A stretch of DNA of 64,000 bases, from NCBI RefSeq assembly GCF_041080625.1, contig NZ_CP163518.1, positions 6,255,501 through 6,319,500 of the forward strand, read 5' to 3'. Position 1 is the first letter of the stretch; every line of letters begins with the position of its first letter. The translations under genes and the position numbers were made by a program. Below the pieces are notes generated by a model that made no database searches, was not told the origin of the DNA, and worked only from the letters and a program-made list of their open reading frames with translations. Positions 19,769-30,137 of this stretch are shown piece by piece. The stretch comes from Streptomyces sp. CG1. GTDB taxonomy: Bacteria; Actinomycetota; Actinomycetes; Streptomycetales; Streptomycetaceae.

Positions 19769-19799
19769 GTCGAATCACGGTGCGTCAGTCGAATCACGG
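19769..19799. promoter_or_regulatory. Direct repeat upstream of the nuo operon
   Basis: GTCGAATCACGG occurs at 19769-19780 and again at 19788-19799, a 19-base period, about 60-90 bases before the nuoA start in the 253-base divergent spacer. Such a spacing suits a regulator binding the same face of the helix in two steps. The regulator is unknown. Confidence 0.4.
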
Positions 19800-19858
19800 C
19801 GCGCTCAGGGTTCACGGTTCACTCGGGACACGAGGTCAGGGAGCGAGGTCGGACGACG

Positions 19859-20278
19859 GTGCGGGAGACGTTGGGGAACTCGACGGCCGCCGCGGCGCAG
19901 GTCATCGCGGCCGGATACTTCCGGTCGTACTCGGTGGTGGGCCTGCTCGCTCTCATCGGCGTGCTGTTCGTCGCCGTCGCCTTCGGCGCCGGCCGCCTGC
20001 TGCGCCCGGTCGTGCCGACACCCGAGAAACTCCTGACCTACGAATGCGGCGTCGACCCCGTCGGCGAGGGCTGGGCCCACACCCAGGTCCGCTACTACGT
20101 CTACGCCTTCCTGTACGTGATCTTCGCGGTCGACTCGATCTTCCTCTTCCCCTGGGCGACGGTCTTCGCCGCGCCCGGTTACGGCGCCACGACCCTGGTG
20201 GAGATGTTCGTCTTCCTCGGCTTCCTCGCCGTAGGCCTGCTGTACGCATACAAGAAGGGGGTGCTGGCATGGACGTGA
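19859..20278 (+). CDS. nuoA: NADH-quinone oxidoreductase-like subunit A
   Basis: This 139-residue protein has the three hydrophobic helices of NuoA and the family signature [15 protein letters not shown] in the first loop, followed by the acidic helix [12 protein letters not shown]. It is part of the proton-pumping membrane arm. The GTG at 19859 gives the expected N-terminus. It is the first gene of a ten-gene operon in which almost every stop overlaps the next start; here nuoB begins ten bases before the nuoA stop. Confidence 0.92.
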   Translation: MRETLGNSTAAAAQVIAAGYFRSYSVVGLLALIGVLFVAVAFGAGRLLRPVVPTPEKLLTYECGVDPVGEGWAHTQVRYYVYAFLYVIFAVDSIFLFPWATVFAAPGYGATTLVEMFVFLGFLAVGLLYAYKKGVLAWT

Positions 20279-20871
20279 CCCCGGATCCCGTTTACCTGCC
20301 GGAGCCAAAGCGGCTCGGCGCCCTGGCCCGCATGGCCCCCGAGCCGATGAAGGTGGTCCTCAACTGGGGCCGCCGCTACTCGCTCTGGGTCTTCAACTTC
20401 GGCCTCGCCTGCTGCGCGATCGAGTTCATCGCCGCGTCGATGGCCCGGCACGACTTCATCCGCCTCGGCGTGATCCCGTTCGCGCCCGGACCCCGCCAGG
20501 CCGACCTGATGGTCGTCTCGGGCACGGTGACGGACAAGATGGCCCCGGCCGTGAAGCGCCTCTACGAGCAGATGCCCGAGCCGAAGTACGTCATCTCCTT
20601 CGGCGCCTGCTCCAACTGCGGCGGCCCCTACTGGGACTCGTACTCCGTCACCAAGGGCGTCGACCAGATCATCCCGGTGGACGTGTACGTCCCCGGCTGC
20701 CCGCCGCGCCCGGAGGCGCTGCTCCAGGGCATCCTCAAGCTCCAGGAGAAGATCGCCCGCGAGTCGCTGGGGGAGCGGTACGGCGACTCCCGCCCGTCGG
20801 TGGCCGCGCTGACCAGCGACCTGGTGAAGCCCCCGGTCCCGGCCACTGCCACCGAGGGGGATACCCGATGA
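20269..20871 (+). CDS. nuoB: NADH-quinone oxidoreductase-like subunit B
   Basis: This 200-residue subunit carries cluster N2 at the quinone site. All four ligands are present: the tandem Cys48-Cys49 ([10 protein letters not shown]), Cys114 in FGACSNCGG and Cys144 in VPGCPPRPE. The cluster is therefore expected to be functional although the usual partner NuoD is not encoded here. The C-terminal 40 residues are longer and more polar than usual. The gene overlaps both neighbours. Confidence 0.94.
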   Translation: MDVTPDPVYLPEPKRLGALARMAPEPMKVVLNWGRRYSLWVFNFGLACCAIEFIAASMARHDFIRLGVIPFAPGPRQADLMVVSGTVTDKMAPAVKRLYEQMPEPKYVISFGACSNCGGPYWDSYSVTKGVDQIIPVDVYVPGCPPRPEALLQGILKLQEKIARESLGERYGDSRPSVAALTSDLVKPPVPATATEGDTR

Positions 20872-22229
20872 GCACGGTCGGCTGGCTCCCCGCCCCGGTC
20901 GAGGACCTCTTCGGTACGGACGCCACGGCCGAGGAGTCGTACGACCTCCTGACCGTGGACGTCCCGCCGTCCTCCTGGCTGACCGCCCTGGAGACGGCCC
21001 GTACGACCCTGGGCTGCACCTACTTCGACTGGCTGAGCGCGGTCGACGAACCGGGCGCGGGCTTCCGCGTCTCGGCCCATGTCGTCGCCCTGCACCCGGT
21101 CCGCCGCCTCCTCGTCCGTACGACCGTCCCGCACGAGGCGCCGACGCTGCCCTCCGCCGTCGGCGTCTACGCGGGCGCCGCCTGGCACGAGCGCGAGACC
21201 CACGAGATGTTCGGCGTCCACTTCGAGGGCCACCCGTCGCTGGAGCACCTCCTCCTCCCCGAGAACTTCGAGGGCCACCCCCTCCGCAAGGACTTCGTCC
21301 TCGCCGCCCGCGTCGCCAAGGCCTGGCCCGGCGCGAAGGAGCCCGGAGAATCCGAACACGGCGGCCCCAAGCGCCGCCAGATGCTGCCCCCGGGCGTCCC
21401 GGACCCCAACGAGTGGGGCCCCCTGAAGGGCCAGCTCCCACCCGCCCCGGCCCGCCCGGCGCGTGGCGCGGGGGCGGCGGGGCGTGCGGCCGGCGAGCGT
21501 CCGGCCCGCGCGGCCGGGGAGCGTCCGGTACGGCGCACCCGTACGGCGGCGGAGGGCTCGGCGAGCCAGCCGGCACCGGCGGCCGGCGAGGCCGTTCCGG
21601 GGGCCGGGGCTCCCGGTGCCGATGCGGGTGCGAATGCGGGTGCCGCCGCCGGAGCCGGTGCCCGGCCGCGCCGGACGCGGAGCGCGAGCCAGGGATCGGT
21701 GAGCCAGACGGCGGCGCAGTCCGCGGCCGAGCATGAGGCCGGACAGGCGCCGTCGCAGGGCGCGCCCGCCCCGGCCGGCCCGCGCCGCGCGCGCAGCGCC
21801 TCGGAGGGTTCGGCCTCACAACGGGCCGAGGCCCAGCCGCCGAAGCCGGAGCAGGAGCAGCCGTCTGCACCGGCGCAGGAGCACGCACCGGCGGAGCCGG
21901 AGGGCACGGCCCGCCGCAGCACCGCCCCGCGCAGCTCGGACGCTCCGTGGCACCACGCCCGACCGGCCTTCGACGAGCCGGCACCGAAGCCTGAGTCGGC
22001 ACCGGAGCCGGCACCGAAGCCCGAGCCGGCACCGGAGCCCGAGCCAGTACCGGTACCAGAGCCGGAGCCCGCGCCCGAGGCGAAGCCGGAACCTGGACCG
22101 CAGCGCGAGCAACCTGGGCCGAAGCCCGAACCCGAGCCCGAACCCGAGCGGCCGGAGCCGCAGAGCGGGCAAGCCGAACCGCCCGTCCCCGAAACCCCCG
22201 ACGACGACCCCACAGGAGGCCCGCAGTGA
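20868..22229 (+). CDS. nuoC: NADH-quinone oxidoreductase-like subunit C with a long disordered C-terminal tail
   Basis: Residues 1-195 of this 453-residue protein match NuoC, including the signature [19 protein letters not shown] near residue 107 and the end motif LRKDFVL. The remaining 255 residues are not found in ordinary NuoC: an Ala/Gly/Arg-rich part followed by a Pro/Glu/Lys-rich part with many P-E-P and P-K-P steps. Within the first part a 13-residue unit of the form RR-x-R-x-A-x-x-GS-x-SQ occurs three times, at residues 222-234, 268-280 and 306-318. The gene overlaps nuoB and nuoH. In the usual order nuoD would follow, but it is absent. The tail could anchor a partner or be a dispensable expansion; its function is unknown. 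Confidence 0.9.
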   Translation: MSTVGWLPAPVEDLFGTDATAEESYDLLTVDVPPSSWLTALETARTTLGCTYFDWLSAVDEPGAGFRVSAHVVALHPVRRLLVRTTVPHEAPTLPSAVGVYAGAAWHERETHEMFGVHFEGHPSLEHLLLPENFEGHPLRKDFVLAARVAKAWPGAKEPGESEHGGPKRRQMLPPGVPDPNEWGPLKGQLPPAPARPARGAGAAGRAAGERPARAAGERPVRRTRTAAEGSASQPAPAAGEAVPGAGAPGADAGANAGAAAGAGARPRRTRSASQGSVSQTAAQSAAEHEAGQAPSQGAPAPAGPRRARSASEGSASQRAEAQPPKPEQEQPSAPAQEHAPAEPEGTARRSTAPRSSDAPWHHARPAFDEPAPKPESAPEPAPKPEPAPEPEPVPVPEPEPAPEAKPEPGPQREQPGPKPEPEPEPERPEPQSGQAEPPVPETPDDDPTGGPQ

Positions 22230-23194
22230 ACGGCGCGCTGGACGTCGCCCTGCGACTCCTGGTCGTGTTCGTCGTCTTCCTCACGTTCCCGCTGATCGTC
22301 GGCCAGACCGAGCACAAGGTGATGGCCCATATGCAGGGCCGCCTCGGCCCGATGTACGCGGGTGGCTTCCACGGCTGGGCCCAGCTCATCGCCGACGGTG
22401 TGAAGTTCGCGCAGAAGGAGGACGTGGTCCCGGCCGGCGCTGACCGCCGCGTCTTCCAACTCGCCCCCGCCGTCGCCCTGCTGCCGTACCTCCTCGTGCT
22501 GCTCGCCATCCCGATCGGCCCGAGCGAGGGCGCGGTCGGCCAGGTCCTGGACGCGGGCGTGTTCTTCGTGCTCGCGGTGATGGGTGTCGGCGTGCTCGGC
22601 TCGCTCATGGCCGGCTGGGCCAGCGCGAACAAGTTCTCCCTTCTCGGCGGTCTGCGCACGGCCGCCCAGTTGCTCGCCTACGAACTCCCGATGCTGCTCG
22701 CCGCGGCCTCGGTCGCCATGGCCGCGGGAACGGTCTCCCTGCCCGGCATCCTGCACTCCTTCCACTGGTGGTGGGTGCCCTGGCAGATCGTCGGCGCGGT
22801 CGTGTTCTTCGTCGCCGGACTCGCCGAACTGCAGCGCCCGCCGTTCGACATGCCCGTCGCCGACTCGGAGATCATCTTCGGCGCGTACACCGAGTACACG
22901 GGCCTGCGTTTCGCACTCTTCCTCCTCGCCGAGTACGCCGGCATCGTCGTCCTGTGCGGCCTGACCACCGTCCTCTTCCTGGGCGGCTGGCACGGGCCCT
23001 GGGGTGCCGACGGCCTCGGCTGGCTGTGGACCCTGCTGAAGGCCGCGATCCTCGCCTTCCTCGTCATCTGGCTTCGCGTCACCTACCCGCGGCTGCGCGA
23101 GGACCAGCTCCAGAAGCTCTCCTGGACCCTCCTCGTCCCCCTCTCCCTCGCTCAGATCGCCCTCACCGGCATCGTCAAGGTGGTGATCTCGTAG
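22226..23194 (+). CDS. nuoH: NADH-quinone oxidoreductase-like subunit H
   Basis: This 322-residue membrane protein has eight hydrophobic helices and the NuoH hallmarks that build the quinone tunnel: [17 protein letters not shown] in the first loop, [15 protein letters not shown], and [17 protein letters not shown]. NuoH links the hydrophilic arm to the proton pumps. The start overlaps the nuoC stop. Helices and conserved acids look complete. Confidence 0.93.
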   Translation: MNGALDVALRLLVVFVVFLTFPLIVGQTEHKVMAHMQGRLGPMYAGGFHGWAQLIADGVKFAQKEDVVPAGADRRVFQLAPAVALLPYLLVLLAIPIGPSEGAVGQVLDAGVFFVLAVMGVGVLGSLMAGWASANKFSLLGGLRTAAQLLAYELPMLLAAASVAMAAGTVSLPGILHSFHWWWVPWQIVGAVVFFVAGLAELQRPPFDMPVADSEIIFGAYTEYTGLRFALFLLAEYAGIVVLCGLTTVLFLGGWHGPWGADGLGWLWTLLKAAILAFLVIWLRVTYPRLREDQLQKLSWTLLVPLSLAQIALTGIVKVVIS

Positions 23195-23745
23195 TGGCCC
23201 CCATCCCTGGCTCCGGCCTCGCCAAAGGCCTGGCCGTCACCCTGCGCACGATGACCAGGAAGTCGGTCACGCAGCAGTACCCGGAAGCCCAGCCCGCACT
23301 GCCGCCCCGTACCCGCGGGGTGATCGGCCTGTTCGAGGAGAACTGCACGGTCTGCATGCTCTGCGCCCGTGAGTGCCCGGACTGGTGCATCTACATCGAC
23401 TCCCACAAGGAGACGGTCCCGCCGGCCGCCCCCGGTGGCCGTGAGCGCAGCCGCAACGTCCTCGACCGGTTCGCCATCGACTTCTCCCTGTGCATGTACT
23501 GCGGTATCTGCATCGAGGTCTGTCCTTTCGACGCGCTGTTCTGGTCCCCGGAGTTCGAGTACGCCGAGACCGACATCCGCGACCTCACCCACGAGCGGGA
23601 CAAGCTCCGCGAGTGGATGTGGACCGTCCCGGCCCCGCCGGCCCTGGATCCCGCTGCCGAGGAGCCGAAGGAGATCGCCACCGCCCGCAAAACCGCCGAG
23701 AAGCTGGCCGCCGCGCAGCCCGAGCCGGGGGAGGGCGACGCGTGA
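23194..23745 (+). CDS. nuoI: NADH-quinone oxidoreductase-like subunit I
   Basis: This 183-residue protein carries two 4Fe-4S clusters. The first set of ligands is [15 protein letters not shown] and the second [12 protein letters not shown]; all eight cysteines are present. In a complex I without the NADH module, this ferredoxin-like subunit is the natural place for an outside electron donor to dock. The C-terminal 50 residues are polar and Ala/Glu-rich. The GTG start shares bases with the nuoH stop. Confidence 0.93.
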   Translation: MAPIPGSGLAKGLAVTLRTMTRKSVTQQYPEAQPALPPRTRGVIGLFEENCTVCMLCARECPDWCIYIDSHKETVPPAAPGGRERSRNVLDRFAIDFSLCMYCGICIEVCPFDALFWSPEFEYAETDIRDLTHERDKLREWMWTVPAPPALDPAAEEPKEIATARKTAEKLAAAQPEPGEGDA

Positions 23746-24398
23746 GACTTGCCTCGTCCCTGAGCCCGGCCGCGGCGCAGCACGGCTTCCTGTCCCCGAC
23801 CGGTGTCGAGATCGCCTTCCTCCTCGTCGGCCTGGTCACCTTCGGCGCCGCGCTGGTCACCGTCACCACCCGCCAGCTGGTGCACGCCGCCCTGTGGCTG
23901 GTGGCCGCGCTCGGCGGTCTCGCCGTCGAATACCTGCTGCTCACGGCCGAGTTCATCGCCTGGGTGCAGGTCCTGATCTATGTCGGTTCCGTCGTCGTCC
24001 TCCTTCTGTTCGGTCTCATGCTCACCAAGGCGCCCATCGGCCGCTCCCCGGACGCCGACTCCGGCAACCGCTGGGCCGCCCTGACCGTCGCGGTCGCCGC
24101 CGCCGTCGCCCTGGTGTGGGTGGTCGTCGACGCCTTCCGTACGACGTGGATCGACCTCAACGGCCCCGCCGCCGGCTCCACCCGGGTCACCGGTGAGAGC
24201 CTCTTCCGGAACTGGGTGCTGCCCTTCGAGGCCCTGTCCGTCCTTCTCCTCGCGGCGCTGGTCGGCGCGATCGTCCTGTCCCGCAAGGCGAAGGCGGAGT
24301 CGAGTCCTCCCCCTGTGAACTCCCGGACGGTCACCGAGAGTTCCCCTTCCGTCACGGATTCCGGAATTCACCCGGTCGAGCAGGAAGGCGCCCCCTGA
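23742..24398 (+). CDS. nuoJ: NADH-quinone oxidoreductase-like subunit J
   Basis: This 218-residue protein has five hydrophobic helices and the NuoJ core ([20 protein letters not shown], then [20 protein letters not shown]), including the pi-bulge helix used in coupling. The last 40 residues form a polar Ser/Pro-rich tail beyond the usual end. The gene overlaps nuoI by four bases and nuoK by one. Confidence 0.92.
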   Translation: MRLASSLSPAAAQHGFLSPTGVEIAFLLVGLVTFGAALVTVTTRQLVHAALWLVAALGGLAVEYLLLTAEFIAWVQVLIYVGSVVVLLLFGLMLTKAPIGRSPDADSGNRWAALTVAVAAAVALVWVVVDAFRTTWIDLNGPAAGSTRVTGESLFRNWVLPFEALSVLLLAALVGAIVLSRKAKAESSPPPVNSRTVTESSPSVTDSGIHPVEQEGAP

Positions 24399-24787
24399 TG
24401 CACCTCGCCTACCCGGCCGTACTCTCCGCCCTCCTCTTCTGCACGGGCCTGTACGGCGTCCTCGCCCGCCGCAACGCCATCCTGGTCCTCATGTCGGTCG
24501 AGCTGATGCTCAACGCCGTCAACCTCAACCTGGTCGCCTTCGACGTCTGGCTCAGCCGGGCCGCAAAGGAGACCCTGCACTCCGGCCAGGCGCTGACTCT
24601 GTTCACCATCGCCATCGCCGCCGCCGAGATCGGCATCGGCCTGGCGATCGTGCTCGCCGTCTACCGCAACCGCGGCACCTCCGACATCGACAAGCTCCGC
24701 GACACCGCCGAGGGCCCCGACACGGCCGGTCCCGACACCGAGGGTCCCGGCACCTCCGCGGCCGAGAAGGCTGAGGCCACCGCGTGA
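24398..24787 (+). CDS. nuoK: NADH-quinone oxidoreductase-like subunit K
   Basis: This 129-residue protein has the three helices of NuoK, with the membrane-buried Glu in [13 protein letters not shown] and a second in [13 protein letters not shown], both needed for proton transfer. About 30 extra polar residues (Asp/Gly/Pro/Thr-rich) follow the usual C-terminus. It overlaps nuoJ and nuoL. Confidence 0.93.
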   Translation: MHLAYPAVLSALLFCTGLYGVLARRNAILVLMSVELMLNAVNLNLVAFDVWLSRAAKETLHSGQALTLFTIAIAAAEIGIGLAIVLAVYRNRGTSDIDKLRDTAEGPDTAGPDTEGPGTSAAEKAEATA

Positions 24788-26799
24788 CCACGACCACCCT
24801 CGCCGTCCTCGTCCCCCTCCTGCCGTTCCTGGGCGCCGCGGCCGGACTGCTGCTCGGCCGCACCGCGCCCGGGTTCGTCCGCCCGCTCGCCGTGCTGCCG
24901 CCGCTGGCCTCGCTCGTCCTGGCCGCGCTGGTCGCCATGCGCCAGGGCGGCGACCAGGCCGTCGACGCCCACACCGAGCTGACGCCCACCGGGTCGGTCC
25001 CGATCGAACTGGCGCTGCACATCGACGGCTTCGCCGCGCTCGTCGCGATCCTGGTCGCGTTCGTCGCGTCCTGCGTGCAGATCTACTCGACGGGCTATCT
25101 GCGCGACGACCCGCGCTACCCCTCGTACGCCGCTCTCGTCTCCCTGTTCACCTCCGCGATGCTCCTGGTCGTCTACTCCGGCGACCTGATCGTGCTGCTG
25201 GTCGGCTGGGAAGTCATGGGCATCTGCTCCTACTTCCTGGTCGGCCACTACTGGGAGACCCCCGAGGCCCGCGCCGCCTCCCTGAAGGCCTTCCTGGTCA
25301 CCAAGCTCGGCGACGTGCCGTTCCTCATCGGCCTGTTCGCCCTGGCCACCGACGCCGGGTCCTTCCGCATCACCCGCGTCCTCGGCACCGTGGCGAGCGG
25401 CCACCTGCACCACCCGACGCTGATCGCCCTGCTGCTCCTCGCGGGCGTCGCGGGCAAGTCGGCGCAGTTCCCGCTGCACACCTGGCTCCCGGACGCGATG
25501 GCGGGCCCGACGCCCGTCTCGGCGCTGATCCACGCCGCGACGATGGTCGCCGCCGGTGTCTACTTCATCGCCCGTCTCCTTCCCGTCTTCGAGGCATCCT
25601 CGGCCGCGATGGTGGTCCTCGCCGTCATGGCCGCCGTCACCATGGCCGGCTCTGCACTCGCCGCGCTCGCCCAGGACGACATCAAGCGCGTCCTCGCCTA
25701 CTCGACGATCGGCCAGCTCGGCTACATGACCGGCGCCCTGGCCGTCGGCGACCGCGGAGCCGCCGTCTTCCACCTCCTGTCCCACGGCGCCTTCAAGGCG
25801 CTGCTGTTCCTCGCGGCGGGCGTGATCATCCACGCCGCCGGCACCAACTCGCTGGCCGCCATGTCCCGCATGCAGGGCCTGCGCGACCGCGTCCCGGACG
25901 CCTACTGGACGATGACCGTGGCGCTCCTCGCGCTCGCCGCGATCCCGCCGTTCAGCGGCTTCTTCTCCAAGGAGTCCGTCCTCGGTGCCGCCGAGCACGT
26001 CGCAACCGGGAGCACCGGCCACGCCCCGGGCGCCGCCGGCTGGATCGTCCTCGTCGCCGGCCTGCTCACCGCGCTGCTCACCGCCGCCTACGCGGCCCGG
26101 CTGTGGCTGCTGGCCTTCCGCGGCCGGGGCGCCGAGGCCCCCGACCACGGCCGTCAGCCGCTGACGATGACCATGGTGCTCTGGGTCCTCGCTGTGCCGT
26201 CCCTGGCTTTCGGCGGGCTCGCCTACCGCTCGCTGCCCGGCTGGTTCGACGGCCGCGACCTCACCCCGACCCTGCTCACCTCCATCCTCAGCACCGGCCT
26301 CGCCCTGGTCGGCGGGCTGCTCGCCTACGGCGCCTGGCAGCGCACCAGCGCGCTCGCCTCCCGGGTCCCGGCGGCGCCCGCGCCCTCCTTCGAGTGGGAG
26401 CACCTCCAGGGCGAGGCCGCCGCGCACCCGGAGGGCGACGCGAGCCTGGTCGAGGCCCATGCCCTCGCCGACCACGGGCCGACCGACCTCGCCCACGCGC
26501 CCGACCCAGGCCGGCTGCTCCTAGGCCCGCTCTATCGGCACGCGGCCGCCGGCTTCCACCTGGACGCCGTGTACACGGCGCTGTTCGTCCGCCCGGTCCA
26601 GGCCGGGGCGAGTCTCGTCCGCTTCCTCGACAGCGAGGTCGTCGAGACCTACGTGCGCGGCGCGGCCGCGCTGCCCCGGCTGCTCGGGGCCGCCGTACGG
26701 CGGGCACAGACCGGCAATGTGCAGACCTATGTGAGCGCGCTGCTCGCCGGCACCGTCGTCCTGGCGGTCGCCGTCGTCCTCGTCGCCACGGGAGCGTGA
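24784..26799 (+). CDS. nuoL: NADH-quinone oxidoreductase-like subunit L
   Basis: This 671-residue subunit is an antiporter-like proton channel with about 16 helices. Conserved features are [20 protein letters not shown], the Lys in [12 protein letters not shown], and the [16 protein letters not shown] and [18 protein letters not shown] helices. The C-terminal long amphipathic helix region that runs along the membrane arm is present (near residues 540-600), although its linker is unusually rich in Ala, Glu and His. It sits between nuoK and nuoM in the operon. Confidence 0.94.
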   Translation: MTTTTLAVLVPLLPFLGAAAGLLLGRTAPGFVRPLAVLPPLASLVLAALVAMRQGGDQAVDAHTELTPTGSVPIELALHIDGFAALVAILVAFVASCVQIYSTGYLRDDPRYPSYAALVSLFTSAMLLVVYSGDLIVLLVGWEVMGICSYFLVGHYWETPEARAASLKAFLVTKLGDVPFLIGLFALATDAGSFRITRVLGTVASGHLHHPTLIALLLLAGVAGKSAQFPLHTWLPDAMAGPTPVSALIHAATMVAAGVYFIARLLPVFEASSAAMVVLAVMAAVTMAGSALAALAQDDIKRVLAYSTIGQLGYMTGALAVGDRGAAVFHLLSHGAFKALLFLAAGVIIHAAGTNSLAAMSRMQGLRDRVPDAYWTMTVALLALAAIPPFSGFFSKESVLGAAEHVATGSTGHAPGAAGWIVLVAGLLTALLTAAYAARLWLLAFRGRGAEAPDHGRQPLTMTMVLWVLAVPSLAFGGLAYRSLPGWFDGRDLTPTLLTSILSTGLALVGGLLAYGAWQRTSALASRVPAAPAPSFEWEHLQGEAAAHPEGDASLVEAHALADHGPTDLAHAPDPGRLLLGPLYRHAAAGFHLDAVYTALFVRPVQAGASLVRFLDSEVVETYVRGAAALPRLLGAAVRRAQTGNVQTYVSALLAGTVVLAVAVVLVATGA

Positions 26800-26805
26800 G
26801 CAGGC

Positions 26806-28380
26806 GTGATCGATATCAACGAGTCCGTGATGCAGTTCCTTCTGGCGTTCGTCGTCGTCGGCCCGCTCCTCGGCGCCGTCGCCGCTCTCCTGCCGGCCCC
26901 GCCCGGGCTGAAGGGGAAGTCGCCCGCGCAGGCCGTGCTGCGGCACGGTGTGACCGTGACCGGCGCGATCCTCATCGCCGCGATCGTCCTCGCGCTCTGC
27001 TTCGACCACGACCATCCGTCGAAAATGCAGGCCACGACCGACATCAGCTGGATCCCCGCGCTCGACGTGCGGATCCACCTCGGCATCGACGGCATCTCCC
27101 TCCCCCTTCTGGTCCTGACCGCGCTGCTGACCTTCCTCTGCGCGCTCTATTCCTACTTCAAGCCGCCCGCGGGCGGCTCTCCGAAGGCGTTCGTCGCGCT
27201 GCTGCTCCTGCTCGAATCCGGCACCCTCGCGACCTTCGCCGTCCTCGACCTGCTGCTGTTCTTCCTCGCGTTCGAGATGGTGCTCATCCCGATGTACTTC
27301 CTCATCGCCCGCTGGGGCGGCGAGGGCCGGACCCGGGCCGCGTGGAAGTTCATCCTGTTCACGCTGCTCGGCTCCGTCGTCATGCTGCTCGGCCTGCTCC
27401 TGATCGGAATCAAGGCGGGCACGTTCGACATGGTGGCACTCGCCACTGACAACGGTCGGTCGCTGACCCCATCCGTGCAGGTCATCGCCGTTCTGGCGAT
27501 CGGGATCGGGCTCGCGGTGAAGGCGCCGATGTGGCCGCTGCACAGCTGGCTGCCGGATGCCCACACCGCGGCGCCGACCGTCGGCTCGGTCCTGCTGGCC
27601 GGCGTCCTGCTCAAGATGGGTACGTACGGGTTCGTCCGGATTTTGTTGCCGATCGCACCGCACGGCTTCCACACCTTCGCGCCGTACCTCGCCGCGTTCG
27701 CCGTGGTCGGGATCATCTACGGATCCCTGGCCTGCCTGGCCCTGGCCAAGCGCGGCGCGAAGGGCGACCTCAAGCGGCTGATCGCCTACTCCTCCGTCGG
27801 CCACATGGGCTTCGTCCTGCTGGGCATCGCCACCATGACCCCGACCGGCGTCAACGGCGCCCTGTTCGCCAACATCGCCCACGGCCTCATCACCGGCCTG
27901 CTGTTCTTCCTGGTCGGCTCGCTGAAGGACCGCACCGGCACTACCGACCTCGACTCCTTGGCCGAGGAGACCGGCGCCGCGCTGTACGGCAGGGCGCCCC
28001 GCCTCGGCGGGCTGCTCGCCTTCGGCGCCGTCGCCTCGCTCGGCCTGCCGGGCCTCGCCGGGTTCTGGGGGGAGATGCTGGCCCTGTTCGGCGCGTACAA
28101 GCCCGCCGCCGACCTCAGCCGGCCCGCGTTCCTCACCTTCATGGCGATCGGCGCGTTCGGCACCCTGCTGACGGCCGCCTACATGCTGATCGTGGTCCGC
28201 CGCGTCTGCATGGGTGGCGTGGAACAGGAAGTCCCGAAGCTCGCCGACGTCCACGGCTACGAGTTCGCCGCCTGGACTCCGCTCGTCGCCCTCACCGTCG
28301 TCGCCGGACTGTGGCCGAGGGCGCTGCTCGGCCTGACCGACCCGGCCGTGCACCAGCTTCTCGCAGGAGGCACCCGATGA
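26806..28380 (+). CDS. nuoM: NADH-quinone oxidoreductase-like subunit M
   Basis: This 524-residue antiporter-like subunit has about 14 helices. Conserved elements are FEMVLIPMYFLIARWGG with the key Glu, VKAPMWPLHSWLPDAHTAAP with the key Lys, and LKRLIAYSSVGHMGFVLLG. It forms the middle pump of the membrane arm. The GTG start follows GGAGCGTGAG, and the stop overlaps the nuoN start. Confidence 0.94.
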   Translation: MIDINESVMQFLLAFVVVGPLLGAVAALLPAPPGLKGKSPAQAVLRHGVTVTGAILIAAIVLALCFDHDHPSKMQATTDISWIPALDVRIHLGIDGISLPLLVLTALLTFLCALYSYFKPPAGGSPKAFVALLLLLESGTLATFAVLDLLLFFLAFEMVLIPMYFLIARWGGEGRTRAAWKFILFTLLGSVVMLLGLLLIGIKAGTFDMVALATDNGRSLTPSVQVIAVLAIGIGLAVKAPMWPLHSWLPDAHTAAPTVGSVLLAGVLLKMGTYGFVRILLPIAPHGFHTFAPYLAAFAVVGIIYGSLACLALAKRGAKGDLKRLIAYSSVGHMGFVLLGIATMTPTGVNGALFANIAHGLITGLLFFLVGSLKDRTGTTDLDSLAEETGAALYGRAPRLGGLLAFGAVASLGLPGLAGFWGEMLALFGAYKPAADLSRPAFLTFMAIGAFGTLLTAAYMLIVVRRVCMGGVEQEVPKLADVHGYEFAAWTPLVALTVVAGLWPRALLGLTDPAVHQLLAGGTR

Positions 28381-29894
28381 GCGCCCAGCCCGTCGCCGAG
28401 TCGCTCGTCCAGTCCGTCGACTGGCTCGCCGTCGCCCCGCCGACCCTCGCCGCCGCCGTGGGACTCGTCGTCCTGGTCGCCGACCTGTTCCTGCCCGAGG
28501 CCCGCAAGGCCGTCCTGGGCTGGATCTCGGTCGTCGGCCTGGCCGTGGCAGCGCTGATGCTCCTGCCCCTCCTGAACGGCGGCCGCAGGACCTTCTGCGT
28601 GGACGGCACCGCGCGCGCGTGCAGCTACGTGGCGGACCACTTCACGCTCGTCATCCAGTTCCTCGTCCTCGGCGGCGCGCTGCTCGCCGCCCTGCTGTCC
28701 GTCACGAACATCAAGGACGACGAGCGGCGTGTGCCGCCGGGCGAGTTCTGGTTCCTGCTGCTGTCCTCCGCGGCCGGCGCCGCGCTGCTGCCCGCCTCCC
28801 GCGACCTGGCCACCCTGATCGTCGCCCTGGAGGTCGCCTCCCTGCCGGCCTTCGCCCTCGTCGGCATCCGGCACGGCGACAAGCGGTCCTCCGAGGCCGC
28901 CCTGAAGTTCTTCCTGTCCTCGGTGACCGCCACCGCGGTCAGCCTGATGGGCATCAGCTTCGTCTACGCCGCCACCGGCACCCTCTACCTCACCCAGGTC
29001 GCCCAGCGCTTGCCGCACGCAGACGGCCAGCTGCACACGCTCGCCCAGGCGGGTGTCGTCCTCACCCTGATCGGCTTCGCCTTCAAGACGGCCGCCGTCC
29101 CCTTCCACTTCTGGGTGCCCGACACCTACGTCGGCGCGCCGCTGCCGGTCGCCGCCTATCTGTCGGTCGTCGGCAAGGCGGTCGGCTTCTCCGGCCTGAT
29201 CCTCGTCACCGTCGTCGCGTTCCCCTCGTACGCCGACGTCTGGGGACCCGCGCTCGCCGCCCTGGCGGCCCTCACCATGACCGTGGGCAACGTCGGCGCC
29301 CTGCGCCAGCAGGCCACGCGCGCGTACAGCGCCGTACGGCTGCTCGCCTGGTCCTCCGTCGGCCAGGCCGGCTACCTGCTGGTGCCGATCGCCGCCGCCG
29401 GCTACGCCAAGGACCCGCAGAAGGCGATCGGCTCCACGGTGGCCTACGCGCTGATGTACGCCGCCGTGAACCTCGGCGCGTTCGCGGTGGCCGCCCTGGT
29501 GGGGCGTAGCCGGGCCCTGAACCGGATCAGCGACTACCGGGGCCTGTACGCCACCAACCCGCTCACCGCGCTCCTGCTCGCGTTCTTCCTGCTGTGCCTG
29601 GCCGGGCTGCCGCCGGGCGTCATCGGGCTGTTCGCCAAGGTCACGGTGTTCTCGGCAGCCGTCGATGCGGGCCTCGGCTGGCTCGCCGTCGTCATGGCCG
29701 TGAACGTGGTGATCGCCCTCTTCTACTACCTGCAGTGGACGGCCCTGCTGTTCCGCGCCCCCGAGGGCGAACCCGCCCGGCACCGCGTCCCGGCCCCCCT
29801 CACGGCCGCCCTCGCCCTCACCGGCGTCCTCGGCGTCGCCCTGTCCGGAGCACCCCAGCTGGTCCTCCGCTTCGCGGCCACCGGCCTGTTCTGA
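28377..29894 (+). CDS. nuoN: NADH-quinone oxidoreductase-like subunit N
   Basis: This 505-residue protein is the third antiporter-like subunit, with about 14 helices. It contains ALEVASLPAFALVGIR with the channel Glu, KTAAVPFHFWVPDTYVGAP with the Lys, and YSAVRLLAWSSVGQAGYLL. It closes the operon. The next gene, htpX, is 243 bases further and has its own ribosome binding site. Confidence 0.94.
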   Translation: MSAQPVAESLVQSVDWLAVAPPTLAAAVGLVVLVADLFLPEARKAVLGWISVVGLAVAALMLLPLLNGGRRTFCVDGTARACSYVADHFTLVIQFLVLGGALLAALLSVTNIKDDERRVPPGEFWFLLLSSAAGAALLPASRDLATLIVALEVASLPAFALVGIRHGDKRSSEAALKFFLSSVTATAVSLMGISFVYAATGTLYLTQVAQRLPHADGQLHTLAQAGVVLTLIGFAFKTAAVPFHFWVPDTYVGAPLPVAAYLSVVGKAVGFSGLILVTVVAFPSYADVWGPALAALAALTMTVGNVGALRQQATRAYSAVRLLAWSSVGQAGYLLVPIAAAGYAKDPQKAIGSTVAYALMYAAVNLGAFAVAALVGRSRALNRISDYRGLYATNPLTALLLAFFLLCLAGLPPGVIGLFAKVTVFSAAVDAGLGWLAVVMAVNVVIALFYYLQWTALLFRAPEGEPARHRVPAPLTAALALTGVLGVALSGAPQLVLRFAATGLF

Positions 29895-30137
29895 GCCTCA
29901 GAGAAGGCCACCGGACCGTTCCGAGGACAACACCGGACGGCTGCCAGAAGCCGCCCCGCGCGCGTGGCGCGTCCACGCCGCCACGCGTGCGTGCGCGCGA
30001 ACGAGCACGTCACCCGTACGGCCGATCGGCTCTCGCGCAGGTGACAGGGAACTCGTGGCCGTCGCCTGGCGTTGTCACAAGCGGGAGGGTCCACTGGACC
30101 AAAGTGTTCCCCAACTGCACGACTTGGAGGGCGCACG

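Noticed and set aside
20179..22993. Very long minus-strand open frames opposite nuoA to nuoH
   Set aside because: They are GC-rich shadows of the nuo genes: low complexity, Arg/Ala/Gly-rich, no ribosome binding site and no family match.
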